From: JAHEZL01 sp964406465
Lineage (GTDB): Bacteria > Bacteroidota > Bacteroidia > Flavobacteriales_C > GCA-002722245
DNA: 64,000 nt
Direction of reading: 5' to 3'
Assembly (NCBI GenBank): GCA_964406465.1
Contig: CAYORT010000005.1
Span: forward strand, 1 to 64,000
Every line of letters begins with the position of its first letter. Positions within the stretch are counted from its first letter, which is position 1. The translations under genes and the position numbers were made by a program. Under the pieces are notes generated by a model, which was not told the DNA's origin, made no database searches, and saw only the letters and a list, made by a program, of their open reading frames with translations. Shown piece after piece: positions 17,101 through 24,133 of the stretch.

Positions 17101-18483
17101 ATGGAGAAACAGCGCACGATAGAAAAAGAAACATCAATTGAAGGTGTAGGTTTGCACACTGGGCAAAAAGTTAAATTAACTTTTAAGCCTGCACCAGATA
17201 ATCATGGAATCGTTTTTCAAAGAGTTGATTTAGAAGGGCAGCCTAAAGTACAGGCCATTGCCGATAATGTTACCGAAGTAGAAAGAGGAACTACCATCGA
17301 GAAGAAAGAGGCTAAAGTGAACACCGTGGAGCATGTTATGGCTTCTTTAGTTGCGCTTAAGATCGATAATTGTTTGATCGAACTAAATGGACAGGAAGTT
17401 CCTATCATGGATGGAAGCTCTAAACCTTTTGTGGAGCTTTTAAAAGATGCAGGTGTTAAGTTTCTAAATGAAGATAGAAAAGTTTATAAAGTAAGGGAAA
17501 CCATTATTTATAGAGATGAAGCACGCGGTGTTGAGTTAATGGTGGTGCCCGATAGCTCTTATAATGTGACAGCGATGATTGATTACAATTCTCCTGTTTT
17601 GGGCACACAACACGCCCATCTTGATAAGTTAGAAGACTTTGAAGAAAATATTGCTTCTTCACGTACCTTCTGCTTCTTGCACGAACTCGAGTTATTGTTG
17701 AACCATAACCTAATTAAGGGTGGTGATTTAAGCAATGCTATCGTAGTGGTGGATAAAGTGGTGAGTCAGGAAGAACTAGATAAATTAGCTGGATTATTTA
17801 ATCGTGACAAAGTAGAGGTGAAAAGTGAGGGGATATTAAATAATTTAGAGTTGCGCCATCAAAATGAGCCTGCTCGCCACAAACTGCTTGATGTGGTAGG
17901 TGATTTAGGTTTAGTTGGCGCACCAATACAAGGAAAGATTATTGCTAAAAGACCCGGCCATGCCGCTAATGTTGAATTCGCTAAATTGATTAGAAAAAAG
18001 ATGGAAGCTGAGAAAAATTCTGCTCCGCGTTTTGATTTAACAAAAACGCTTTACGACGTTAACAAAATCATGACTTTGTTACCGCATCGTCCGCCATTCT
18101 TAATGGTTGATAGAATCCTTGAGATGGAACAAGAGAGAATTGTTGGTTGCAAAAATGTAACTATCAATGAAACTTTCTTTCAAGGACATTTTCCAGGACA
18201 ACCAGTTTTTCCAGGAGTTTTACAACTAGAAGCGATGGCTCAAGTAGGTGGTATTTTGGCTTTAAGTCAGGTGCCAGATCCAGAAAATTATTTAACTTAT
18301 TTCATGAAAATTGATAAAGTTAAATTCCGTCAGCAGGTTGTTCCAGGAGATACTTTGGTATTCGAATTGAAATTCGTTACCCCTTTCAGAAGAGGTATCG
18401 TGCACATGGCTGGTTATGCTTATGTTGGCGATAAAATTGTATCTGAAGCAGAAATGATGGCCCAATTAGCAAAAGTTAAGTAA
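17101..18483 (+). CDS. lpxC/fabZ: Bifunctional UDP-3-O-acyl-GlcNAc deacetylase / 3-hydroxyacyl-ACP dehydratase
   Basis: 460 residues, a fusion of LpxC (about 1-305) and FabZ (about 310-460), standard in Bacteroidota. LpxC commits lipid A synthesis by Zn-dependent deacetylation: VEHVMASL carries zinc ligand H78 and ARHKLLDVVGDL the second His/Asp pair. The FabZ part has LLPHRPPFLMVDR, FFQGHFPGQPVFPG with the catalytic His, and QLEAMAQ with the catalytic Glu. ATG at 17101 fits; a TTG six bases upstream is unneeded. A TACATTTG box at 17074-17081 could be an internal promoter. Two bases separate it from lpxA. Confidence 0.95.
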   Translation: MEKQRTIEKETSIEGVGLHTGQKVKLTFKPAPDNHGIVFQRVDLEGQPKVQAIADNVTEVERGTTIEKKEAKVNTVEHVMASLVALKIDNCLIELNGQEVPIMDGSSKPFVELLKDAGVKFLNEDRKVYKVRETIIYRDEARGVELMVVPDSSYNVTAMIDYNSPVLGTQHAHLDKLEDFEENIASSRTFCFLHELELLLNHNLIKGGDLSNAIVVVDKVVSQEELDKLAGLFNRDKVEVKSEGILNNLELRHQNEPARHKLLDVVGDLGLVGAPIQGKIIAKRPGHAANVEFAKLIRKKMEAEKNSAPRFDLTKTLYDVNKIMTLLPHRPPFLMVDRILEMEQERIVGCKNVTINETFFQGHFPGQPVFPGVLQLEAMAQVGGILALSQVPDPENYLTYFMKIDKVKFRQQVVPGDTLVFELKFVTPFRRGIVHMAGYAYVGDKIVSEAEMMAQLAKVK

Positions 18484-18484
18484 T

Positions 18485-19288
18485 ATGCATCAACCATTAG
18501 CATACATACATCCGCAATCAAAAATTGCAAGAAATGTGGTGATTGAACCTTTCGTTACCATAAGTAAGAATGTGGAAATTGGTGAAGGAACCTGGATTGG
18601 CTCTAATGTTACCATTATGGAAGGTACTAAAATTGGCAAGAACTGTCGTATTTTTCCAGGTGCTGTTATTGCTGGTTTACCTCAAGATTTAAAATTTGAT
18701 GGTGAAGAAACTACTGTTGAAATAGGCGACAATGTTACTATTCGCGAATGTGTTACAGTGAATCGTGGTACTAAAGACAGAAATAAAACAGTAATTGAAG
18801 ATAATGTTTTATTGATGGCGTATTCTCACGTAGCGCATGATTGCATTATAAGAAAGAACTCAATATTGGCAAATGCTGTGAATTTGGCCGGACACGTGGT
18901 GGTTGATGAGTATGCGATTCTTGGTGGAGGTAGCCTTGTGCATCAGTTTGTTCATATTGGCAAGCATGCAATGGTTTCTGGTGGCTCATTGATTAGAAAA
19001 GATGTGCCTCCTTTTACTAAAGCAGCTCGTGAGCCGCTTTCATATGTTGGTGTGAATTCGGTTGGATTGAGAAGAAGAGGATACACATCTGAACAAATTG
19101 GCTCTATTCAAGAAATTTATCGTTATCTATACCTTAAGGGATACAACAATAGTCAGGCTATTTCTTTAATTGAAGCTTCATTGTCGGCTACTGCCGAAAG
19201 AGATGAAATTATTTCTTTCATCCAAGAGTCGAAGAGAGGTATCATGAAGGGTTATTTCCAAACCAAAACCAATGGAACTGATTCTTGA
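18485..19288 (+). CDS. lpxA: UDP-N-acetylglucosamine O-acyltransferase
   Basis: 267 residues. It transfers the 3-hydroxyacyl chain to O-3 of UDP-GlcNAc, the first lipid A step. Hexapeptide repeats span about 5-180 (IHPQSKIARN, IGEGTWIGSNVTI, IGDNVTIRECVTVNRGT); the catalytic His lies in MAYSHVAHDC, and the C-terminal helical domain (GLRRRGYTSEQI ... YLKGYNNSQ) is family-typical. The gene overlaps the ABC ATPase start by 17 bases. Confidence 0.95.
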   Translation: MHQPLAYIHPQSKIARNVVIEPFVTISKNVEIGEGTWIGSNVTIMEGTKIGKNCRIFPGAVIAGLPQDLKFDGEETTVEIGDNVTIRECVTVNRGTKDRNKTVIEDNVLLMAYSHVAHDCIIRKNSILANAVNLAGHVVVDEYAILGGGSLVHQFVHIGKHAMVSGGSLIRKDVPPFTKAAREPLSYVGVNSVGLRRRGYTSEQIGSIQEIYRYLYLKGYNNSQAISLIEASLSATAERDEIISFIQESKRGIMKGYFQTKTNGTDS

Positions 19289-19895
19289 GAATCTAGGGAA
19301 AAAGTATGAAGGGAATTGGATTTTCAGAAATGTAAATCTGTCTCTTTCTTCGGGTTCTCGATTGCTCATTACAGGGAAAAATGGTTCAGGAAAGTCCACG
19401 TTAGCCAAAGCTATAGCTGGGTTAATATTGCCTTCCGAAGGTAAGATTCAATATAAATTTCAATCAGCTATTTTATCAGAAGAAGAAGCTTACAAAAGTA
19501 TTCAGTTGAGCGGTCCTTATATTGATTTGGTGGAGGACTTTACACTTGAAGAATTTTTACATTTCCATGCTAAATTTAAGTCTTTTCACATTCCTGTTAA
19601 TGAACTTATTGAACTGGGTTATTTAGTAGAGCATCGTGCTAAATATATTCGCAATTTCTCATCAGGAATGAAACAGCGCGTTAAATTACTTGTTTCGCTA
19701 CTTAGTGATGTGCCACTTACCATATTAGATGAACCAACTTCAAATCTCGACGATAATGGTGCGCAATGGTATCAGGGATTGGTGGAAAAATATGGCAAAG
19801 ATAAAACGGTGATCGTTTGTTCAAATAGTCCGCAAATTGACGCTCAATTTTGCACTCAGACGATTAATATCGAAGATTACACAGCAGGAAAATAA
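19272..19895 (+). CDS. ABC transporter ATP-binding subunit (CcmA-like)
   Basis: 207 residues, a single nucleotide-binding domain. Walker A is GKNGSGKST (35-43), the signature is NFSSGMKQRVKLL, and Walker B is LTILDEPTSNLD. It is shorter than most transporters' ATPases and has no membrane partner nearby, resembling Bacteroidota genes placed after lpxA whose role is unknown. Overlap with lpxA by 17 bases shows translational coupling, so a role in lipid or envelope transport is conceivable; this is inference only. A terminator follows at once. Confidence 0.85.
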   Translation: MELILENLGKKYEGNWIFRNVNLSLSSGSRLLITGKNGSGKSTLAKAIAGLILPSEGKIQYKFQSAILSEEEAYKSIQLSGPYIDLVEDFTLEEFLHFHAKFKSFHIPVNELIELGYLVEHRAKYIRNFSSGMKQRVKLLVSLLSDVPLTILDEPTSNLDDNGAQWYQGLVEKYGKDKTVIVCSNSPQIDAQFCTQTINIEDYTAGK

Positions 19896-19897
19896 AA

Positions 19898-19930
19898 AAG
19901 CGCAAAGAATTTCTTCTTTGCGCTTAAAGC
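19898..19930. terminator. Bidirectional intrinsic terminator
   Basis: Perfect 12-base stem AAGCGCAAAGAA / TTCTTTGCGCTT at 19898-19909 and 19914-19925, with a four-base loop, between the convergent ABC ATPase and DUF3127 genes. Confidence 0.85.
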
Positions 19931-19944
19931 AAATTTATCATCGA

Positions 19945-20298
19945 TTAAAACGGAAGATCGTCTTCTTGAGAAGCTTCAATCACAGCTGCTGGAGCACTAG
20001 CCTTTGGAGCTGCACCTGCGCCTGTTTCAATTCTCCACGCTTCTAAAGTGTTAAAGAATTTAACTTCACCAGTTGGAGAAGTCCATTCTCTACCTCTTAA
20101 ATTAAAGTGAACAGTGATTTCATCACCTTCATTGTATTGATCAATTAAAGATGTCTTGTCTTGAGTTAATTGGAACAGCAAATGTTGAGGATACTGAGAT
20201 GATTCGTCGGTTAAAACGAAATCTCTTTTTTTGAATTTTTCGCTCACTTTTTGTTCGCTCATTTTTACCTTGATTCTACCTTTTACGCTTAATGACAT
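19945..20298 (-). CDS. DUF3127 protein with SSB-like acidic tip
   Basis: 117 residues. The DUF3127 domain (about 1-92) is a Bacteroidota family likely to be OB-fold-like: MSLSVKGRIKVKM, KFKKRDFVLT, QFELTQDKT-type strand (here QLTQDKTSLI), YNEGDEITVHFNLRGREW. A Pro/Ala-rich linker then ends in EDDLPF, close to the DDDIPF tip that bacterial single-stranded DNA-binding proteins use to recruit partners. This suggests a nucleic-acid-related role, but it is inferred. ATG start; no operon partner. Confidence 0.85.
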   Translation of the reverse strand: MSLSVKGRIKVKMSEQKVSEKFKKRDFVLTDESSQYPQHLLFQLTQDKTSLIDQYNEGDEITVHFNLRGREWTSPTGEVKFFNTLEAWRIETGAGAAPKASAPAAVIEASQEDDLPF

Positions 20299-20398
20299 GT
20301 TATAATATTTAGTGGAGTAAAAATAGTCGGCTCAGTTCATTCCCGCAATTTTACGACACTAAAGATTATAACATCTTATAAACAGATTAAGAAATGTA

Positions 20399-20428
20399 TT
20401 GTGGTTTTCACAGAAAAATATATCTTTG
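20399..20428 (+). promoter_or_regulatory. Promoter of tRNA-Leu
   Basis: TTG at 20399-20401, exactly 19 bases, then TATCTTTG at 20421-20428, followed by TCGCCCG. The tRNA begins 14 bases later. Close match to the Bacteroidota sigma-A-type promoter. Confidence 0.75.
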
Positions 20429-20441
20429 TCGCCCGTTCATT

Positions 20442-20523
20442 GCCCATGTGGCGAAATTGGCAGACGCACCAGACTTAGGATCTGGCGCCGCAAGGCATGG
20501 GGGTTCGAGTCCCTCCATGGGCA
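20442..20523 (+). tRNA. tRNA-Leu (anticodon UAG)
   Basis: Class II tRNA with an extra arm: acceptor GCCCATG pairs with CATGGGC at 20516-20522, D-loop AATTGGCAGAC, anticodon stem CCAGA/TCTGG around loop CTTAGGA giving anticodon TAG, T-loop GTTCGAGTC. CCA is not encoded (A at 20523 then CAAAT). The 3' end is part of an att-type repeat. Confidence 0.95.
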
Positions 20524-20524
20524 C
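20510..20524. repeat. Left attachment-site repeat (in tRNA 3' end)
   Basis: TCCCTCCATGGGCAC, covering the T-arm and acceptor of tRNA-Leu. An exact copy lies at 22063-22077. This is the classical layout of a tyrosine-recombinase crossover site in a tRNA gene. Confidence 0.8.
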
Positions 20525-20528
20525 AAAT

Positions 20529-20573
20529 AAAAACCGTAATCACTTGAAATGTAGGTGATTGCGGTTTTTTGTT
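20529..20573 (+). terminator. Terminator brought in by the island
   Basis: Stem AAAAACCGTAATCAC / GTGATTGCGGTTTTT (20529-20543 with 20555-20569, one T-G wobble) followed by T-rich DNA, directly after tRNA-Leu. Confidence 0.8.
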
Positions 20574-20579
20574 TTTTGA

Positions 20580-20600
20580 CATGTCAAACATTTGTCAAAT
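20580..20600. repeat. Left arm-type sites, TGTCAAAC
   Basis: ATGTCAAAC at 20581-20589 and TTGTCAAAT at 20592-20600, 11 bases apart and in the same orientation as the three copies near the right end. Likely integrase arm-binding sites of the island. Confidence 0.55.
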
Positions 20601-20695
20601 TTTTAGAATTTCCTTTGGATTTTATTGATTCTATTTTTCTCTATTATAGAGGTGTTTTAGCACTACTTAATACTATAATAGTGTAAAATACATTG

Positions 20696-21163
20696 TTAAC
20701 GGCTATTTATTAAACAGTTTATAATTCTTTGATAAACTTTGCCTCCACGCGGCGAAACATTCGTGTCAAAAATGTACAATCTATAATCTGTAATTGAAGA
20801 ATTAAGTAATTGAGAAATTTCATTTTTTGAAGGGTAAACGTATGCACTGTAGGTAAATCCTTGTCCAGACGAATTAACGTCAACATTTATTTTTTCTGTT
20901 GGTCTGACTATCCTACTTCCGTCTGAAAGAATAATTATAACACCTTTTCCATCAACAACGCAAGTTGAACCATATGATTTTAATTTAAAAGAATACACAG
21001 TATCATTGCCTTTAATCGTTTTATAAAAAATAATTGAATTTAAGTAAGGTGAATGGAAATTCGATGTGCTGTCAAATTTATCAAATGTCTTAGTTATAAT
21101 AAACGAGCAATTTTGTCCTTTCGCTAACAGCGTGAATAAAAGGAGAATTAATGTTAAACGCAT
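20696..21163 (-). CDS. Exported protein of unknown function carried by the island
   Basis: 155 residues with a signal peptide (about 1-16; MRLTLILLLFTLLAKG). The mature part (NCSFIITKTFDKFD ... YTSAYVYPSKNEI-like strands, ITDYRLYIFDTNVSP) looks like a compact beta-rich domain with three Cys. No family recognised. It is the only apparently intact gene of the island and therefore its probable cargo. A start at ATG 21163 fits the signal peptide. Confidence 0.55.
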   Translation of the reverse strand: MRLTLILLLFTLLAKGQNCSFIITKTFDKFDSTSNFHSPYLNSIIFYKTIKGNDTVYSFKLKSYGSTCVVDGKGVIIILSDGSRIVRPTEKINVDVNSSGQGFTYSAYVYPSKNEISQLLNSSITDYRLYIFDTNVSPRGGKVYQRIINCLINSR

Positions 21164-21184
21164 TTTGTTTTTTATTTGTTGTTT

Positions 21185-21475
21185 TCAAATATAGGCAATA
21201 TTACCTAGTTCATTAATTAAGTTCATTTGATTATTAGGATATTTAACTCGTTGTTTAATTTTCTTGTTACTTCTTGAGTTTCGAATATTATGTGCAATTT
21301 CTTTGATTTGTTTATGGTGTTTTGAATTAGTCCATTTATTTGAAAGGTACTTTCTTTTTAATTCTTCAAATATCTTTTTGTTGGTTTCATAGTAGTATTT
21401 TAATCCTGTGTGAGAAAGTAATATACTACCCCTTTTTTGCATGGAGATATTTAAGCCCGTAACTGCGCATATAAT
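21185..21475 (-). pseudogene. C-terminal remnant of a longer gene, fused at the integrase break
   Basis: An 85-codon open frame begins at ATG 21442, but the same frame stays open upstream to a TAG near 21480, reading CAVTGLNIS before that Met and then QKRGSILLSHTGLKYYY. The look is that of the C-terminal part of a larger protein whose first part was lost; I have a vague memory of Bacteroidota proteins with a CxVTG...S.TGLKYYY...HNIRN layout but cannot confirm. It overlaps the end of the truncated integrase in another frame, so the junction at about 21475-21490 is probably a deletion scar. Confidence 0.5.
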
Positions 21476-21846
21476 ATCCTATTCTTTGCGTTGTCAATAA
21501 TAAACTGGCAATGCGTTGTAATAAGTGTTTCGTCTTTTTTTTCAAGTCGATTAAAACATTTTTCAACCTGTTGAATTAACCATTCTGTATCTATATGTTT
21601 TCCCTCGGCATTTGCCTTGTTAAGTGCCTCATATATGAATGATTCAAGTTTACTTAAGTTGTTGAATGCAGACTTATTTGATTCTTGATTTTGTTTAGGT
21701 CTATTTGTGGCGTTGCTCCAATCTTTAGGATTGATTGTGAAACCCGTTTTACATTGGTGCATCTTTTCTCTACCTGCTGACAAATAGATGTAAATAGAAA
21801 CCTCCTTATTTGCTGAACTTCTTATTCTAAAGTTGACTTTTGCCAT
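21451..21846 (-). pseudogene. Truncated tyrosine integrase (arm-binding and part of core-binding domain)
   Basis: 131 residues. MAKVNFRIRSSANKEVSIYIYL is interrupted here only for length: the N-terminal part matches the arm DNA-binding domain of Bacteroidota phage-type integrases (VNFRIRSS, KTGFTINPKDWSN), and residues 90-125 (HIDTEWLIQQ, HCQFIIDNAK) begin the core-binding domain. It stops after IIDNAKNR, where a full integrase would continue another 270 residues with R, H-x-x-R and Y. No catalytic residue remains. I set the start at ATG 21846, not at the longer reading from 21879. The arm-type repeats lie just upstream. Confidence 0.8.
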
Positions 21847-21850
21847 TTTT

Positions 21851-21879
21851 ACCCATTCTTTATGGGTTTCAATACCCAT
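21851..21879. promoter_or_regulatory. Alternating ACCCAT/ATGGGT inverted repeats before the integrase
   Basis: ACCCAT (21851-21856), ATGGGT (21862-21867) and ACCCAT (21874-21879) lie directly upstream of the integrase ATG, so either neighbouring pair can form a hairpin or a dyad operator. Possible autoregulatory site; not proven. Confidence 0.3.
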
Positions 21880-21900
21880 TGTTGAGGTTTAAAAATAGCA

Positions 21901-21932
21901 TTTGTCAAACACTTGTCAAACATTTGTCAAAC
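21901..21932. repeat. Right arm-type sites, three TTGTCAAAC copies
   Basis: TTGTCAAAC at 21902-21910, 21913-21921 and 21924-21932, an exact 11-base period (about one helical turn). Same orientation as the two left copies. Confidence 0.6.
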
Positions 21933-22062
21933 TTATTTCAATTTAATTAAATTTAGTTCGATGCGAATATGTGATATAAAACACCTATATTTGTTGAAGT
22001 TCATTAAGAGAATGCAGTTTAATCAATGAAATCGCAAAACGATTAAATTGAATGGGTTGGGT

Positions 22063-22077
22063 TCCCTCCATGGGCAC
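22063..22077. repeat. Right attachment-site repeat
   Basis: Exact copy of the 15 bases at the tRNA-Leu 3' end (TCCCTCCATGGGCAC). It is followed immediately by a terminator hairpin that was probably the original tRNA terminator. Confidence 0.8.
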
Positions 22078-22079
22078 TA

Positions 22080-22108
22080 AACCCCAATCATCTTGATTGG
22101 GGTTTTTT
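22080..22108 (+). terminator. Ancestral tRNA-Leu terminator
   Basis: Perfect 11-base stem AACCCCAATCA / TGATTGGGGTT with a TCT loop and T-run, two bases after the right att copy. With the island removed it would sit just behind tRNA-Leu. Confidence 0.8.
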
Positions 22109-22125
22109 ATTTTAAATCTATTACT

Positions 22126-22695
22126 ATGTTTAAAAAAGTAAATCTCTTTATATTAATTGCTGTTTGTCTTATCAGTTGTTTTGCTATGGATGTAAAAAAT
22201 GAAAAAAATGTTGAGCCTAAAGCTTCCTTTTACTCTTTAAGTTTTCACTTGAACGATGGAACGCTTTTTAATTGTGATTCTTTGAAAGGAAAGAAAGTTT
22301 TGTTGGTAAATACGGCAAGTAAATGTGGTTACACTAAGCAATACGAAAGCTTGGAAACTTTACACCAAAAGTTCAAAGATAAACTTGTAATCATTGCATT
22401 TCCGGCCAATGATTTTGGGGCACAAGAACCAGGTAGTGATTCTACCATAGCTGAATTTTGCAAATTGAATTACGGTGTATCTTTCCCTATTGCAATGAAA
22501 AGTTCAGTAGTGAAGGGAAAAGAACAAAATGAAGTGTTTAAATGGCTTTCAGATTCAACATTAAATGGTTGGAATAGCGAAGCTCCATCATGGAATTTTG
22601 GGAAGTACTTAGTGGATGAAAATGGCAAACTGTTGAATTTCTTTTCTTCTAATGTTGATCCTATGGATCAAAAGATTATTGATGCTGTAAAATAA
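22126..22695 (+). CDS. Glutathione-peroxidase-family lipoprotein
   Basis: 189 residues. A lipoprotein signal with CLISC (lipidated C18) shows export to the envelope. The thioredoxin-like domain keeps the peroxidase triad: Cys67 in NTASKCGYT (Cys in place of Sec), Gln100 in NDFGAQEPGS and Trp156 in PSWNFGKY. It should reduce hydroperoxides, more likely with thioredoxin-type donors than with glutathione. ATG at 22126 is chosen to start the signal peptide; upstream in-frame sequence lies within the tRNA terminator. Confidence 0.9.
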   Translation: MFKKVNLFILIAVCLISCFAMDVKNEKNVEPKASFYSLSFHLNDGTLFNCDSLKGKKVLLVNTASKCGYTKQYESLETLHQKFKDKLVIIAFPANDFGAQEPGSDSTIAEFCKLNYGVSFPIAMKSSVVKGKEQNEVFKWLSDSTLNGWNSEAPSWNFGKYLVDENGKLLNFFSSNVDPMDQKIIDAVK

Positions 22696-22696
22696 A

Positions 22697-22732
22697 AAAT
22701 CCCACTTGTTATGAAGCAAGTGGGATTTCAAT
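22697..22732. terminator. Bidirectional intrinsic terminator
   Basis: Stem AAATCCCACTTG / CAAGTGGGATTT with an eight-base loop, between the convergent peroxidase and frr genes. Confidence 0.85.
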
Positions 22733-22746
22733 AGTTTTAAAAGCAA

Positions 22747-23307
22747 TTATACCGTCATAATTTCTTTTTCTTTATCGGCAACGTGTTTGTCTACCAAAGC
22801 AACATATTTGTCGGTTAAAACTTGTGATTTTGCTTCACCATCTTTAGCGCTGTCTTCTGGCAAGCCATTTTTTTGCATGGCTTTAATGCTATCATTTGCA
22901 TCTTTTCTAGCCTGACGCACTGAAACCTTAGCATCCTCACCAACAGCTTTACATTGTTTTACCAATCCTTTTCTTCTTTCCTCAGTTAATGGTGGAATTG
23001 AAATGATGATGGTAGTTCCATTGTTTTGCGGCGTAAAACCTAAATTTGCATCCATAATTGCTTTGCAAATTGGTTCTAACATTCCCTTTTCCCAAGGTTG
23101 AACTGTTAGTGTTCTACCATCTGGAGTATTGATGTTGGCAACGTTTGAAACAGGAGATGGATTTCCATAGTAATCAACCTTAACGCTATCAAGCATTGAA
23201 GGATTTGCTTTGCTAGCACGAATTTTAGAAAGTTCTTTCTCTAATCTTTCTAGAGCTTTGTTCATTACGCTTTCTGCGTTGCTTAAAACCGAATTAATAT
23301 CTGACAT
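22747..23307 (-). CDS. frr: Ribosome recycling factor
   Basis: 186 residues, the family length. It splits post-termination ribosomes together with EF-G. Recognisable are the N-terminal helix MNKALERLEKELSKIRASKANPSM (shortened here: KIRASKANPSML), VDYYGNPSPVSNVANI, VQPWEKGMLEPICKAI and EERRKGLVKQCK. ATG 23307 is chosen over a TTG two codons upstream. It follows pyrH by 43 bases in the same unit, a near-universal pairing. Confidence 0.96.
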   Translation of the reverse strand: MSDINSVLSNAESVMNKALERLEKELSKIRASKANPSMLDSVKVDYYGNPSPVSNVANINTPDGRTLTVQPWEKGMLEPICKAIMDANLGFTPQNNGTTIIISIPPLTEERRKGLVKQCKAVGEDAKVSVRQARKDANDSIKAMQKNGLPEDSAKDGEAKSQVLTDKYVALVDKHVADKEKEIMTV

Positions 23308-23350
23308 GTTCAATGATTTTTTTCTAAAATTAAAAATTTCGATGAATTAT

Positions 23351-24058
23351 CTATACTTCTACTAATGTTCCAACTTCTTCTCCCACCACCACTTTATTTA
23401 AGTTACCCGCCTTATTCATATCAAAAACAATAATTGGAAGTTTGTTTTCTTTACAAAGTGTGAAGGCAGTTAAATCCATCACATTTAAGCCTTTTTCGTA
23501 CACCTCGGTGAAAGTAACTTTGCTGTATTTAACGGCATTTTTATCTTTCTCAGGATCGGCAGTGTAAATTCCATCAACTCGTGTTCCTTTCAAAATAACA
23601 TCGGCTTCAATTTCAATTGCTCTTAATGATGCAGCTGTATCGGTTGTGAAATATGGATTTCCAGTGCCTGCACCAAAAATCACCACTCTTCCTTTTTCCA
23701 GATGTCTAACCGCTCTTCTTCTGATGTAAGGTTCTGCAACCTGGTCCATCACAATAGCCGATAACAATCTTGTTTTAATACCCACTTTTTCAAGTGTAGC
23801 TTGCAAAGCTAAACTGTTAATCATTGTGGCTAGCATTCCCATGTGATCACCTTGAACACGATCAATTCCCGATTTTTCGGCATTGATACCTCTGTAAATA
23901 TTTCCACCACCAATCACGATTGCTACTTCGGTGCCTCTTTCAACTACCTGAGCGATTTCTTTAGCGTATTCTAATAGTCTGTTTGAGTCAATTCCGTATT
24001 GTCCATCTCCCATTAGCGATTCGCCGCTTAATTTTAAAAGAATTCTTTTGTATTTCAT
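23351..24058 (-). CDS. pyrH: Uridylate kinase (UMP kinase)
   Basis: 235 residues of the amino-acid-kinase fold. It phosphorylates UMP to UDP. The N-terminal KYKRILLKLSGESLMG, the nucleotide-binding VIGGGNIYRGI, HMGMLATMINSLALQ and the late TRVDGIYTADPEKD are all present. ATG start. Separated from upstream tsf by a hairpin terminator, so pyrH-frr may be partly independent of the ribosomal-protein operon. Confidence 0.96.
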   Translation of the reverse strand: MKYKRILLKLSGESLMGDGQYGIDSNRLLEYAKEIAQVVERGTEVAIVIGGGNIYRGINAEKSGIDRVQGDHMGMLATMINSLALQATLEKVGIKTRLLSAIVMDQVAEPYIRRRAVRHLEKGRVVIFGAGTGNPYFTTDTAASLRAIEIEADVILKGTRVDGIYTADPEKDKNAVKYSKVTFTEVYEKGLNVMDLTAFTLCKENKLPIIVFDMNKAGNLNKVVVGEEVGTLVEV

Positions 24059-24091
24059 TTGCTTAAGTATCAGTATTATAAAAAAATGGGC

Positions 24092-24127
24092 AAAAAAAAA
24101 GAGAGAATTAAATTCTCTCTTTTTTCG
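24092..24127 (-). terminator. Terminator between tsf and pyrH
   Basis: Inverted repeat AAAAGAGAGAATT / AATTCTCTCTTTT with flanking A- and T-runs, right after the tsf stop. It may be partly read through into pyrH-frr. Confidence 0.7.
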
Positions 24128-24133
24128 TTCGGC

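Larger units (their letters stand above)
20525..22077. mobile_element. Decayed mini-island integrated in tRNA-Leu
   Basis: A 1.55 kb block bounded by an exact 15-base direct repeat (20510-20524 and 22063-22077); allowing three or so mismatches the repeat extends to 24 bases. Inside are a truncated tyrosine integrase (21451-21846), a broken gene, one exported protein gene and, near each end, 11-base-periodic TTGTCAAAC repeats typical of integrase arm sites. The integrase core and catalytic residues are missing, so the element cannot move by itself. Its left end carries a hairpin that would end tRNA transcripts, restoring the function that lay at the original downstream hairpin. Confidence 0.75.

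Noticed and set aside
21899..21935. CRISPR-like array from the TTGTCAAAC repeats
   Set aside because: Units are nine bases at 11-base period with almost no spacer, and no cas gene is present.
20510..22077. Functional, self-mobile integrative element
   Set aside because: The integrase lacks its catalytic core and no other recombinase is present between the att copies.
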